64,000 nucleotides of DNA, taken from contig NZ_JAGKSP010000001.1 of NCBI RefSeq assembly GCF_017942085.1, positions 1,116,001 to 1,180,000 of the forward strand. The letters are read 5' to 3'. Made by a program: the position numbers and the translations under genes. The stretch comes from Paenibacillus lignilyticus (lineage in GTDB: Bacteria; Bacillota; Bacilli; Paenibacillales; Paenibacillaceae). The notes beneath the pieces are model-generated. The model was given only the letters and a program-made list of their open reading frames with translations. It was not told the DNA's origin and did not search any database. This document shows, piece by piece, positions 54,308-63,402 of the stretch (within the stretch, counting starts at the first letter, position 1; every line of letters begins with the position of its first letter).

Positions 54308-54743
54308 GCCGAGAGTTCGCATTTGTGACTCTCGGCTGCTTGTTCCGATTGGTTTGGTGCGGAAATTTCCTTGTACCTGAATCGATCCGCTAGACAGATG
54401 AGACGTGGTCAACAGTAAACGGAAATCAAAGAAAATGTTGCACATAAGCGTCATCGGATCTATCATGTGGTCAATCTTGTCCATTAAAACAAAAAAAACG
54501 CACATTCGCTATATTTATGGACACCCATGACCATTAGAATGAGTTCTTCACGGTTTTCTCTGTCTTTTCCCTCGCTTATGGACACGAATGACCGCAAGAA
54601 AACTAAAATCACGATGAATTGACGTTAACGGTCACTAATGACCGCATGAAACTGAAATCTAAAGCTGAGAGTTCGCATCTGAAACGCTCGACATCTTTTT
54701 CCGGTGGGCTTGATGCTGAGAGTTCGCATTTGAGACTCTCGGC
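54308..54743. repeat. Three copies of the GAGAGTTCGCATTTG hairpin element
   Basis: Copies lie at 54308-54336, 54664-54692 and 54715-54743. The first and third are hairpins with GCCGAGAGT/ACTCTCGGC-type arms around TTCGCATTTG; the second has decayed arms (CGCTCGAC). All are in the same orientation. Confidence 0.75.
54464..54652. repeat. Four copies of a TTATGGACACNAATGACC element, one inverted
   Basis: Direct copies lie near 54515-54539, 54577-54603 and 54626-54652, sharing (A/G)G(A/T)CAC-NNATGACC-N3-GAA. An inverted, diverged copy lies at 54464-54486 (on the minus strand TTAATGGACAAGATTGACC). They are interleaved with the other repeat family. Confidence 0.55.
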
Positions 54744-54823
54744 CGGGGATACGGTTGAGTTGGAAGGTCAAATGTTCCATAAATCGCAACAACACTACCT
54801 TTTCAACCGCTTTGCTCAATAAA

Positions 54824-54842
54824 TGTTGCATGTTATGCAACA
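54824..54842. repeat. Hairpin of the ATGTTGCA/TGCAACAT family
   Basis: TGTTGCAT-GTT-ATGCAACA, with the same GCATGTTATGC centre as the copy at 43379-43401. A single arm, AATGTTGCAC, also lies at about 54434-54443. Confidence 0.65.
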
Positions 54843-54884
54843 ACCAGGGGACCATAAACATTCCACCATCACTATTCAGCAAGC

Positions 54885-54930
54885 AAAAAAGCAACCCTCT
54901 CGGCTATCTTAGCCCCGGCAGGATTGCTTC
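54885..54930 (-). terminator. Terminator of the GH127/ABC operon
   Basis: AAGCAATCCTGCC pairs imperfectly with GAGGGTTGCTT, with an inner GGCTA/TAGCC stem and TTTTTT on the minus strand, 13 bp after the GH127 stop. Confidence 0.75.
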
Positions 54931-54942
54931 AATTCACCTACA

Positions 54943-56784
54943 CTATGAACGATAAAGCCTTGATTCGTCTCTCTGCTCCGGCAGCCACACTTTCATTTGT
55001 CCGGCAGCCCGATTATCCCACGCATAGTAAGGAATCGCCTTGAACCTTTGATCAGCGCTCGGCTCCTCCGCATATACAGCTACGACACCTTGCAGCAGTT
55101 CAGGCTCGTAGACGGTGCGGAACCGGGTAGCAGCCGTTACATTTAACACGTCATATTTTGCATTATCGATCTCTTCCATACAATACACCAGCGGTCCGCG
55201 TTGAAGCGCGACTTTCCCCTCATTGACCAAAACCAGCGGATGCGAGTAAACCCGCTCTACCTGCATGGTCAGCTCTAGTGTGATTTCATCGCCCGGCTTC
55301 CATGTCCGCTGCAAACGAACATAGCCCTTATCCGTTTGCGCATCGGCGATTTCCAGGTCTCCAACCGACAAGCGGTAGGATTTACACCACGACGGGATAC
55401 GCAATTGAACGCCGTATTCTCCTGCTTCCCCTTCTTCTACACGCAGCGTAATGCGTCCATTCCATGGATACTCCGTCACTTGACGCAGCGTAATATCGCC
55501 AGCCTGCAAGCTTAATCGGCCGGCTCCCTCCACGAATTGATTGACAATGATATCATTGCCTCTGGTGGCATAGACATAACCGCCGATGGATGGAATAAAA
55601 CGGGCAATCTGCGTTGGACAGCAAGAGCAGTCATACCATGGCACACGATGATGGGTCCCGTCCGATTCCAGCGGATTGACATAGAAGAACTTGTCGCCGG
55701 ACAAGGAAACGCCGGCAATCGAACCGTTGTACATGGCCCGCTCGACGATGTCCGCGTATTTCGAATCGCCATGCAGCAAATTCATGCGGTGATTCCAGAG
55801 CACCATCCCGATCGAAGCGCAGGTTTCGCAATAGGCGCTATCATTAGGCAAATCGTAATCCGCAGTGAAGCCTTCATTGTGACGAGAAGGACCAATACCC
55901 CCGGTTATGTACATATTCCGGTCGACCACGTTAGACCAAATCCGATCCAGCGCGTCGATATAACCTTGATCGCCGTTTAGCATGGCAGCGTCCGTCATCC
56001 CGGCATACATGTACATCGCACGTACGGCATGACCGGTTACGCTGGTTATATCCCGAACCGGTACATCGTCCTGCGAATAGGCCGCGCCCCAATCCGAACG
56101 ATCCCAGCTATAGCCAACGCCATGGCCGTGACCGCGCTCCTCCAGCAGCCAGAAAGCCAGCTTCCAGTAACGTTCTTCTCCCGTTTCGACGTACAGCTTC
56201 ACAAGGGCCAGCTCGATTTCCTGGTGACCCGGCACCCAGTGGCGCTTGCCCGGACCAAACAAGGAATCGATATGATCCGCTACGCGAATGGCAACATCAA
56301 GGAACAATCTTTTGCCTGTCGCCTGTTTATAAGCAATCGCTGCTTCGATCATATGACCTGCACAGTACTCCTCATGCTTATTCATGTCCGTCCATTTCTT
56401 CTCGGGCTCGGCCAGCGTGAAGTAGGTTTGTAAATAACCATCCTCCTGCTGCGCCGCCGCGATGAGCTCGATAATCCGGTCAGCTTGCGCTTCCATCTCC
56501 TCATCAGGCTCAATCAGCAGGGAATAAGCGATCCCCTCCAACACCTTGTAGACATCGGAATCATTATAGAAAATGCCTTCGAACCCGCCTTCTTGAAGCC
56601 CACCGGCTTTGGCAAAATTCGATATTCTGCCTGTAGCTTCGCACTGCGCCAGACAGGCTGCAATCGTCGATTTCTGTGTCGCCTTTATCCGATTGCTCCA
56701 GAAACGATCCTCGATGGAAACGTTCGTGAACGGAATTGCTGTCAACGTTTGGTATGGTAACGCTAACTCTTTCAATAGTGTCAT
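54943..56784 (-). CDS. GH127 beta-L-arabinofuranosidase
   Basis: 613 residues, no signal peptide, so it acts in the cytoplasm. GH127 enzymes remove beta-L-arabinofuranose, for example from hydroxyproline-linked arabinans of plant extensins. The known zinc-thiolate site of HypBA1 (one Glu, three Cys) has clear counterparts: E320 and C322 in YCETC, and C388-C389 in YDCSCCPTQ; the second of these Cys would be the nucleophile or its neighbour. The (alpha/alpha)6 barrel and C-terminal beta-domains look complete. AAGGAG lies 11 nt before the ATG. It is the last gene of the ABC operon, 67 bp after the MalG-type gene. Confidence 0.92.
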   Translation of the reverse strand: MTLLKELALPYQTLTAIPFTNVSIEDRFWSNRIKATQKSTIAACLAQCEATGRISNFAKAGGLQEGGFEGIFYNDSDVYKVLEGIAYSLLIEPDEEMEAQADRIIELIAAAQQEDGYLQTYFTLAEPEKKWTDMNKHEEYCAGHMIEAAIAYKQATGKRLFLDVAIRVADHIDSLFGPGKRHWVPGHQEIELALVKLYVETGEERYWKLAFWLLEERGHGHGVGYSWDRSDWGAAYSQDDVPVRDITSVTGHAVRAMYMYAGMTDAAMLNGDQGYIDALDRIWSNVVDRNMYITGGIGPSRHNEGFTADYDLPNDSAYCETCASIGMVLWNHRMNLLHGDSKYADIVERAMYNGSIAGVSLSGDKFFYVNPLESDGTHHRVPWYDCSCCPTQIARFIPSIGGYVYATRGNDIIVNQFVEGAGRLSLQAGDITLRQVTEYPWNGRITLRVEEGEAGEYGVQLRIPSWCKSYRLSVGDLEIADAQTDKGYVRLQRTWKPGDEITLELTMQVERVYSHPLVLVNEGKVALQRGPLVYCMEEIDNAKYDVLNVTAATRFRTVYEPELLQGVVAVYAEEPSADQRFKAIPYYAWDNRAAGQMKVWLPEQRDESRLYRS

Positions 56785-56851
56785 ACCGGCTACGACTCCT
56801 TCGATTCAGGTAGTGGATTGGGTTAGCGATCGGTTCATGCCGGCTGTTCGA

Positions 56852-57721
56852 TTAGCCCTTCATCCCCGTCAGTGAGATCCCTTGTACAAAGTAACGCTGC
56901 GTGAATAGAAACACGAGCAGCACCGGAAAAATAACTAGCAGCGACGCGCCCATCTGAAGCGGCCAATTCGTCGTATATTGGTTGCGGAATACCGACAAGC
57001 CGACCTCGAGCGTACGCATTTCCACCGTATTCGTCACGAGCATCGGCCATAAGAAGTCGGTCCAGACGCCCATGAATGTAAAGACAGATAAAGTGGCAAT
57101 CGCAGGCTGCGACAAGGGAAGAATGATGTTCCAGTAGATCCGGAACTCGCTGCAGCCGTCGATTCGCGCCGCATCCTCGGTTTCTTTGGGCAGGCTGTGG
57201 AAGAACTGCTTGAGCAGGAAGATTCCATATGCGCTGCTGAGGAAAGGAATAATCTGAGCTGCGTAGGTGTCCAGCCAGTGGAATTTATAGATCATGACGT
57301 ACGTCGGGATCGTCGTGACCTGCGACGGAATCATCATGGTCGCGAGGAACAGAACAAAGATGGCATTGCTTCCTTTAAACGGCAGCCTTGCGAAGGCGTA
57401 TGCGGCGAGCGAACAGAATATCACCTGTCCGATAACGACACTCATCGTCACGAACACGGTATTGTACAGAAACCGCAGAAACGGAGCCGCTTTGAAAATA
57501 CTCATGTAATTCTCGAACAGCCAGCTGCTCGGAATGAATTTTGGCGGAAATTCGAACACGGAATATTCCGGCTTCAGCGACGTGGAAATCATCCACAGAA
57601 ACGGTACCAGCATCGTTAGACTGACGATCCCCAGTACGGCATAGGTGAAGATATCTGCGAACAGTTGTCCCGGTTTTGCTGTTTTTCTGCTGCTATCGCC
57701 CGTGCTTGTCATCGTGGCCAT
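56852..57721 (-). CDS. Carbohydrate ABC transporter permease, MalG type
   Basis: 289 residues with six membrane helices. The EAA loop reads EDAARIDGCSEFRIYWNIILP, the CUT1 signature. It ends in the typical FTQRYFVQGISLTGMKG. GGGAGG precedes the ATG. It lies 21 bp after the MalF-type gene and upstream of GH127, so import and hydrolysis are encoded together. No ATPase is in the cluster. Confidence 0.94.
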   Translation of the reverse strand: MATMTSTGDSSRKTAKPGQLFADIFTYAVLGIVSLTMLVPFLWMISTSLKPEYSVFEFPPKFIPSSWLFENYMSIFKAAPFLRFLYNTVFVTMSVVIGQVIFCSLAAYAFARLPFKGSNAIFVLFLATMMIPSQVTTIPTYVMIYKFHWLDTYAAQIIPFLSSAYGIFLLKQFFHSLPKETEDAARIDGCSEFRIYWNIILPLSQPAIATLSVFTFMGVWTDFLWPMLVTNTVEMRTLEVGLSVFRNQYTTNWPLQMGASLLVIFPVLLVFLFTQRYFVQGISLTGMKG

Positions 57722-57742
57722 CGGTTTTTCCTCCCTTCCGGC

Positions 57743-58678
57743 TTAATGCTCGTAATTGAATTTCTTCATGAATTTCACTTGAATGATCGTAATGACGAAG
57801 ATAATCGAGAACAAGAGCCATGATTGCGCGGACGCATACCCCATATTGAACACCCGGAAGGCTTGCTCATAAATATGATAGACGACGACATCCGTCGAGC
57901 CGACAGGCCCGCCTTCTGTCAGCATGTAGATGACCGTAAACGCCTGGAACGAGCCGATTATGGTCGTAACCGTGAGGAAGAATACCGTCGGCATGAGCAG
58001 CGGAAGCGTAATGGACCAGAAGATCCGCCATTTATTCGCCCCGTCAATACGAGCCGCTTCATACAGATGCTCCGGTATGCCCTGCAGCCCGGCCAGGAAG
58101 ATGATCATTTGATAGCCGATCCCTTTCCAGACGGTAACAATAATGACGGCGATCATCGCCCATTTGGGATCCATTAACCACTTGGGACCTTCAATGCCTA
58201 CCTTGCCCAGCAAATAATTAAACAGCCCGAACTCCGGCTGTAATATCCATTGCCATACCATCGCGATCGCTACCGTCGAGGATACAACCGGCAGGAAGAA
58301 GAACGAGCGAAACCAATACACGCCCTTCATTTTACGATTCAACACAAGCGCGACGAGCAGGGAAACCGCAATCCCCGTAGGAACGCTTCCGAATACAAAA
58401 TAAAACGTATTGACCATCGCATGCCAGAAATCGGTATCGTGCGCCATCTTGATATAGTTTTTGAGCCCGACGAATGGCTTCGCCGGCTTGAGAATGCTCC
58501 ACTTATGGAAGCTCAGATAAAGAGAAAATAGAATCGGAATTAACGTAAATACGGCGAGATGAATAAAGGCAGGCAAAATGAATAAATAACCGATGGGCTT
58601 ATCGTCGCCTACTGCATGTCCTCTCAGTTTCTTCCAAAAGCTTGGCTTAGCCACGTACGATTGGGAGGCCGATTCCAC
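57743..58678 (-). CDS. Carbohydrate ABC transporter permease, MalF type
   Basis: 311 residues with six membrane helices after a polar N-terminus. The EAA motif reads YEAARIDGANKWRIFWSITLP. I chose a GTG at 58678 because AAGGAGG lies 8 nt upstream; the frame extends 19 codons further with no ribosome site. It pairs with the following MalG-type permease. Confidence 0.93.
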   Translation of the reverse strand: MESASQSYVAKPSFWKKLRGHAVGDDKPIGYLFILPAFIHLAVFTLIPILFSLYLSFHKWSILKPAKPFVGLKNYIKMAHDTDFWHAMVNTFYFVFGSVPTGIAVSLLVALVLNRKMKGVYWFRSFFFLPVVSSTVAIAMVWQWILQPEFGLFNYLLGKVGIEGPKWLMDPKWAMIAVIIVTVWKGIGYQMIIFLAGLQGIPEHLYEAARIDGANKWRIFWSITLPLLMPTVFFLTVTTIIGSFQAFTVIYMLTEGGPVGSTDVVVYHIYEQAFRVFNMGYASAQSWLLFSIIFVITIIQVKFMKKFNYEH

Positions 58679-58760
58679 TGCTGTTTCCTCCTTCTTGGCC
58701 GCATAACAGAAATCGGGGGAGCGGAATTTCTCCAATCCCCCGACCTGCGCAGCTTATAAG

Positions 58761-60119
58761 TTATTCGTCTTTAATGATGGCATCGATCTTCGGTACAGCT
58801 GAATCCATGGCTTCTTTCACGGAGATGCCGTTTACGACGACCTGCTCCAGCGCCTTGTCGATTTGTGTTTCGATTTCGGCCCATTTCGGATGGATCGAGC
58901 CCCATGGTTGACGCGCATATTGCACTTCGTCTACGAACACTTGCTCAATCGGCTTGTCTTTGGCATATTCCTCTTGCACCGATTTCACGGCCGACAGTTC
59001 CAGACCGGATTCTACGCGGCCTTTCTGGCCTTCAACCGATTCGGACATGAACTTCGCAAGCTTGTAAGCTGCTTCTTGATGTTTCGTAGAAGATGCTACA
59101 CCCCAGCCTGCTTCGTACATTACGGAAACACGCTCTTTATTGCGAGGCAAACCGACAACGCCAAGCTTGCTGATATCAAATTTGCCGGATTCCACCGTGT
59201 CGTTGATCCCGAGAAGCGTCCAGTGTCCGGAAATCTGCATCGCCACTTTGCCGGATTGGAACCACAGATCGCCAAACGCTTTCTTCACCGACGGTGTCGG
59301 AGAAACTTGCTGCTTCACGAGATCCGTGTACATCTGCCAAGCTTCAACCGTAGCCGGGCTGTTCAGATACCCATCAGCAGTGGTACCGTCCTTATCGAGC
59401 ACGTCAGAGCCGTTTTGCCATACGAAAGGAACGGATTTGTAGAAATAAGGGTCAGCGGACATCCCGTAAATATCGGTTTTGCCATCGCCGTCTTCATCCT
59501 TAGTCAGCTTCTTAGACGTATCCAGGAAGTCCTGCCAGGTCCAGTTATCCTTCGGATAAGGCACGCCTGCTTTATCAAATACCTCTTTGTTGTAGTACAC
59601 GACCATTGGTGTGAAGCCGCGCGGGAATTCGTACAGCTTGTCGCCGCGAACGCCGATATTATACACGTTCTCGAACCAGACATCTTTGTTGAATTCGGCA
59701 TCGGTTTTCGTAAATGGAGCCAGGTCAAGCAATGCATTATTGTCGATAAATTGCGGCAGTAATACAGAGTCAATCAGGAAAACGTCCGGCGCATTGCCGG
59801 CCGCGATGGAAGACAACAGCTTCTGCGTCGCATCATCGCCTGGAATCGGTTCATATTTGACGGTAATATTCGGATATTTCTTCATAAACGCATCGATCGC
59901 TGCTTGCTCGGCTTTTGCTTCTTCTACAGCCGCACCGGATGAAACACGCAGCTCGAATTTCTCTTGCGAATCCGCATTTGTTGCATTTGCATTCGTTGCC
60001 GCCGCATTTGAATCTGTGCCGGACGTATTTGTGTTCTCAGCACTGTTGCTTCCACAGCCTGCAAGCAGCGTCGCAGCCCCTACTACCGATGCCAACATAT
60101 AACCTTTCCACTTCTCCAT
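58761..60119 (-). CDS. Sugar-binding lipoprotein of a CUT1 ABC transporter
   Basis: 452 residues. The signal peptide ends in the lipobox LLAGC (18-22), followed by an Asn/Thr/Ser/Ala-rich linker and a family 1 solute-binding domain. AAGGGGAG precedes the ATG. It is the binding protein for the two downstream permeases. Given GH127 and GH38 nearby, the ligand may be an arabinose- or mannose-containing oligosaccharide (inference). Its start follows a short hairpin after the beta-helix gene. Confidence 0.93.
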   Translation of the reverse strand: MEKWKGYMLASVVGAATLLAGCGSNSAENTNTSGTDSNAAATNANATNADSQEKFELRVSSGAAVEEAKAEQAAIDAFMKKYPNITVKYEPIPGDDATQKLLSSIAAGNAPDVFLIDSVLLPQFIDNNALLDLAPFTKTDAEFNKDVWFENVYNIGVRGDKLYEFPRGFTPMVVYYNKEVFDKAGVPYPKDNWTWQDFLDTSKKLTKDEDGDGKTDIYGMSADPYFYKSVPFVWQNGSDVLDKDGTTADGYLNSPATVEAWQMYTDLVKQQVSPTPSVKKAFGDLWFQSGKVAMQISGHWTLLGINDTVESGKFDISKLGVVGLPRNKERVSVMYEAGWGVASSTKHQEAAYKLAKFMSESVEGQKGRVESGLELSAVKSVQEEYAKDKPIEQVFVDEVQYARQPWGSIHPKWAEIETQIDKALEQVVVNGISVKEAMDSAVPKIDAIIKDE

Positions 60120-60134
60120 CTACTTTCACTCCCC

Positions 60135-60162
60135 TTGTATAATGAAATTCTGTTTTATACAA
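60135..60162 (-). promoter_or_regulatory. Intergenic inverted repeat between the beta-helix and binding-protein genes
   Basis: TTGTATAA and TTATACAA form a perfect 8-bp stem with a 12-nt loop, overlapping the stop codon of the beta-helix gene. It could be an operator, an RNA-processing site or an mRNA-stabilising hairpin for the binding-protein mRNA. Confidence 0.45.
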
Positions 60163-62149
60163 ACACGATCTCGTCGAACAGAACCGTAAAGTTCCCTCCG
60201 CAAGAAGCGATCTGTAGCTCAAGTTGGCTTAACTCATTCCGATCGGGATTGCCGGCGTCGCTTAGCACCCAGCCCGTTTGCTCGCCGCTAAGCGGGATAC
60301 GGATATTGGACCAGCCGTTTCTGGCTTCAGAAGCGATCTGCGTCCATTCAAAGAGCGGGCGCGCGGACACCCATTGCACGTATCGGCCGTCATCCTGTTT
60401 CAACCTTACGGTGAATGCCGATGACGGAAAACCGCCCCAGGTTTCATGCGAGAACTTGATCCAGAAGCTAAGCTCGCCGCGGTTGGACTTCGTCAGTGCT
60501 TGCGCGGCGATTTCGGCCGGCACCGGGAGCTGAAGCTTCACGAGCGAAGAGGATGCTTGCAGTTGCAAAGCCTGTCCATCGCCGACGGAGGTCGGATCGT
60601 CGTTCATCATCATGACGGCCGAATGATTCGGAACTACTCCGGCCAGCAACGCTTGGTTCACCTGTACGCGATGCTTGATTTGTTCTTTTGCATGCAGCAC
60701 ATTCAAATCGATCCAATCCAGATCCGCCGTGCCGCTTGGTCCAATGACAGTCAAGCCTACACGATAGAAGCCCGCCTGCTCGTAGATGTGCTCCACTTTC
60801 GCGGTTTCGCTTACTGTGCCGTCTCCCATATCCCAGCGATAGGTCAATTGGTCGCCGCCGGAAGCATCCCGGCTTGCGGAGGCATCGAATTGGACGGCAT
60901 ATCTGGCCCGCGGCCGATCCGTTATCAGAGCTGCCTTGGCAATAGGCGGCTCGCCTTCCGCTTCACTTACGATCACATCGGACACGTTGATGTCCTGATA
61001 GATGTCGCCGCTGCCGTTGCCGGTGATTCGATTCCCGGCTATATACAGCTGCTTCGCATGTTTCATATAGATGCCATAAGCGTCGTTGTCGGTTATTTCA
61101 TTCTGCTCGATAATCCAGTGACAGGCTTCGTAGCCTTCTTTATACCCGATAGCAAGGCCGACGCTCTTATTGTGGTGAATCCGATTACGCCGCATCGTGA
61201 AGTGGCTGCTGGAGCCATTCACGACCGCAATGCCTGCATTGCCGAATTTCTCCGGTGCGTTCGCGATCCTTAAACCGTTATAAGCAGCCTCGTTCTCAAT
61301 GAGTACGGCGTGGCAGGAGCCGCCAAGCCAGAATCCATAGCTGGAGTGATTGCCCAAGTTTCGGACGAATACGTTGCCCGGATCCCATACTTCCCAAGCG
61401 TTATTGTGGGCATAGGAAGCGTCATTGCCTTCGAAGTAGTTGCCTGTGCTGACGAAGCCGTTCAAGGAACGGATGAATACGCCGTCACCGCCATATGTAA
61501 AGTCATTATTCAAAATTCGGTTATCGTTGGATCCGCTTTCGATCAGCACCGAGGTCGAGTCCCGTGCATGTACTTCGCCGGGGGCGATTCGGATTCCGTA
61601 GCTCATGACATTGCCGTCAATTTCGTTGTTAGACGAGCCCCACAGCTTCAGGCAAACATTCGTGCAATGCGAGAAATTATTCCCCGTAATTCGATTGCGA
61701 TCGGCATACTTTAAATCCAAGCCGTTCCACACTCGGTTGCCTGCATTTCCGGCAATGACGCTGTCCGAGACACGCTCCAGCATCAATGCACCGACAGAGT
61801 CCCCGTCGCCCCACCCGTAGTCAGGGTCGGTATAATTATCGGAGAGATCATTGTTCTCAATCACCCAGCCGGATCCGTTCGTTACCTTCATGCCGGTCTT
61901 GAATCCGTGCAGTGCCAACCCTTTGACGGTTACGCCATCGTATCCGTTGGAATAAAGCCCTGTACCGTCGTAGGAATGGATGTTGCCGATCTTGCCGCGT
62001 CCGCGAATGATGGCTCCGCTGCCGTCAACCGTGATCCCGTTTGCTGCTATAATCAAGCCCTTGCTGTTAGGAAAGCTATATTCGCCCGGCTCGAAAACAA
62101 CGTCTTCGGTAATAATCATGCCAGCATATGGCTGAACTACTTTCGTCAT
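60155..62149 (-). CDS. Leaderless right-handed beta-helix protein with PKD domain
   Basis: 664 residues. Residues about 20-390 form a parallel beta-helix with many short NxI/NxV-type turns (IENNDLSDN, ITGNNFSHC, ILNNDFTYG, MRRNRIHHN, IEQNEITDN), as in pectate lyases and mannuronan epimerases. A PKD domain follows (about 405-490, RWDMGDGT), then a jelly-roll-like C-terminal region (about 520-664). No signal peptide is visible although the fold is usually extracellular. It could be an intracellular glycan lyase or isomerase, or be exported another way. A run of G before the ATG is the ribosome site. It is 35 bp upstream of the binding-protein gene and likely in the same operon. Confidence 0.8.
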   Translation of the reverse strand: MTKVVQPYAGMIITEDVVFEPGEYSFPNSKGLIIAANGITVDGSGAIIRGRGKIGNIHSYDGTGLYSNGYDGVTVKGLALHGFKTGMKVTNGSGWVIENNDLSDNYTDPDYGWGDGDSVGALMLERVSDSVIAGNAGNRVWNGLDLKYADRNRITGNNFSHCTNVCLKLWGSSNNEIDGNVMSYGIRIAPGEVHARDSTSVLIESGSNDNRILNNDFTYGGDGVFIRSLNGFVSTGNYFEGNDASYAHNNAWEVWDPGNVFVRNLGNHSSYGFWLGGSCHAVLIENEAAYNGLRIANAPEKFGNAGIAVVNGSSSHFTMRRNRIHHNKSVGLAIGYKEGYEACHWIIEQNEITDNDAYGIYMKHAKQLYIAGNRITGNGSGDIYQDINVSDVIVSEAEGEPPIAKAALITDRPRARYAVQFDASASRDASGGDQLTYRWDMGDGTVSETAKVEHIYEQAGFYRVGLTVIGPSGTADLDWIDLNVLHAKEQIKHRVQVNQALLAGVVPNHSAVMMMNDDPTSVGDGQALQLQASSSLVKLQLPVPAEIAAQALTKSNRGELSFWIKFSHETWGGFPSSAFTVRLKQDDGRYVQWVSARPLFEWTQIASEARNGWSNIRIPLSGEQTGWVLSDAGNPDRNELSQLELQIASCGGNFTVLFDEIVFV

Positions 62150-62193
62150 CTTGTAAGTTGCCCCCCGTTTCTGGAGTGGAATACTCTCTAGCG

Positions 62194-62205
62194 TTTCGAT
62201 CGAAA
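62194..62205. promoter_or_regulatory. Palindrome upstream of the beta-helix/ABC operon
   Basis: TTTCGATCGAAA is a perfect palindrome lying between the LacI stop and the beta-helix start, with centre CGATCG compared with ATCGAT in the LacI operators. It may be an operator for the operon. Confidence 0.4.
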
Positions 62206-62213
62206 GACTCTTG

Positions 62214-63224
62214 CTACCCTTTTAGAGGAGCCGTCGTTTCTCGCTCGATTACGTTTCCTCGCACAAGCTGCTTCGCCGTTTTTCCCTCCGGCATATGGCC
62301 TGTCGTGATCATCTCGCAAAGCACTTTTCCGGCTATGAACCCGACTTCGAGCATCGGCAGCGAAATGGTAGTCAGCCGAGGCCGGGCATACCTTGCAATC
62401 GTCCGATCATCATAGCCCATGACCGAAACATCTTCCGGCACGCGAAGTCCGCATTCCCTTGCGGCATCGATGATGCCGATGGCCATCATGTCATTCGCTG
62501 CAAATACGGCAGTCGGCGGATCTTCGGAGCGGAACAGCTCAAGCGCCAATCGGTAACCGCTATCCTCGAACCAATCGCCGTGCTTCACATATTCGGAGCG
62601 GAACGGGATATGATGCTGATTCAGCGCTTCCGTATAGCCATTCAATCGGCGGATACTGGAATACCAATCCTCTGGTCCGTTTATATAAGCGATCTTACGG
62701 TGGTTCAACTTGATCAAATAGTCGGTCGCATCAAGTCCCCCTGCGAAATCATCCGTACACACGATGCTAACCGGCTCTTCGGCGCTGCTGTAGCGATTAA
62801 TAAGGACGAAGGGCAGCTTCGTTGTGGGCACTTCGGCAAGTGCATCAAGCGTTGAATCCGCCAGTATTACGCCATCCATCTGCATATCCGCGAAATAATC
62901 GATAGCCGACTGCTCATTCTCCGAATCATGATGCACGTTCCAGACCAGCATGCTGAATCCGCTCTCACGGAGCGCCTGTTCGACACCTTTGGCAATCATG
63001 CCGCTCAATTCGTCCGATACGTCATCCGTAATCAACCCGATCATCGAGGAGGACTTCTGTCTGAAATTACGTGCCAGCAAATTCGGACGATAGCCCATCT
63101 CCTCGGCAATCCGCTGAATGCGATCCCGGGAGCTGCGGCTTATCTTGTCATTGTCAGCAAGTGCCCGCGAGACCGTAGCCGCGGACATCCCTGCCGCTTT
63201 GGCAATATCGTATATGCTTACCAC
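62214..63224 (-). CDS. LacI-family transcriptional regulator
   Basis: 336 residues from a GTG at 63224. The N-terminal helix-turn-helix is SIYDIAKAAGMSAATVSRALADNDKISRSSRDRIQRIAEEMGYRPN, with the hinge helix LLARNFRQKSS. The rest is a periplasmic-binding-like sugar-sensing domain (VCTDDFAGG, FAANDMMAIGII). AGGGGTG lies 6 nt before the GTG; an ATG 18 bp upstream has no ribosome site. Three copies of a symmetric operator lie in front of it. It probably represses the downstream ABC/GH127 operon and itself in response to a sugar. Confidence 0.92.
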   Translation of the reverse strand: MVSIYDIAKAAGMSAATVSRALADNDKISRSSRDRIQRIAEEMGYRPNLLARNFRQKSSSMIGLITDDVSDELSGMIAKGVEQALRESGFSMLVWNVHHDSENEQSAIDYFADMQMDGVILADSTLDALAEVPTTKLPFVLINRYSSAEEPVSIVCTDDFAGGLDATDYLIKLNHRKIAYINGPEDWYSSIRRLNGYTEALNQHHIPFRSEYVKHGDWFEDSGYRLALELFRSEDPPTAVFAANDMMAIGIIDAARECGLRVPEDVSVMGYDDRTIARYARPRLTTISLPMLEVGFIAGKVLCEMITTGHMPEGKTAKQLVRGNVIERETTAPLKG

Positions 63225-63264
63225 CGGCTTCACCCCTCTCATCTGGATTCCATTTACCCCAATC

Positions 63265-63384
63265 TTTGCAATCGATTGCAAAAGCTCGCAAGTTCACCTG
63301 CAAACATTTACACTTCCTATTCTTGAAGTTATTGTAATCGATTGCATTCATTCCTGCAACGGTTTTTTTGCAATCGATTGCAAA
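63265..63384. promoter_or_regulatory. Three LacI-type operators (TTTGCAATCGATTGCAAA)
   Basis: Two perfect 18-bp palindromes lie at 63265-63282 and 63367-63384. A third, TTGTAATCGATTGCAT (63332-63347), differs by one or two positions. Centre-to-centre spacings are about 66 and 36 bp. They sit between the oxidoreductase stop and the LacI start, over the LacI promoter region. Confidence 0.8.
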
Positions 63385-63402
63385 GTAAATTAAAGAGCGG
63401 GA

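Larger units (their letters stand above)
54041..54884. other. Gene-free repeat-rich gap between the flavodoxin and GH127 genes
   Basis: Almost 850 bp with no supported gene. It holds the promoter of the flavodoxin-fold gene at its left end and three unrelated families of short repeats, listed separately. Short frames here all cross the repeats and lack ribosome sites. Confidence 0.7.
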
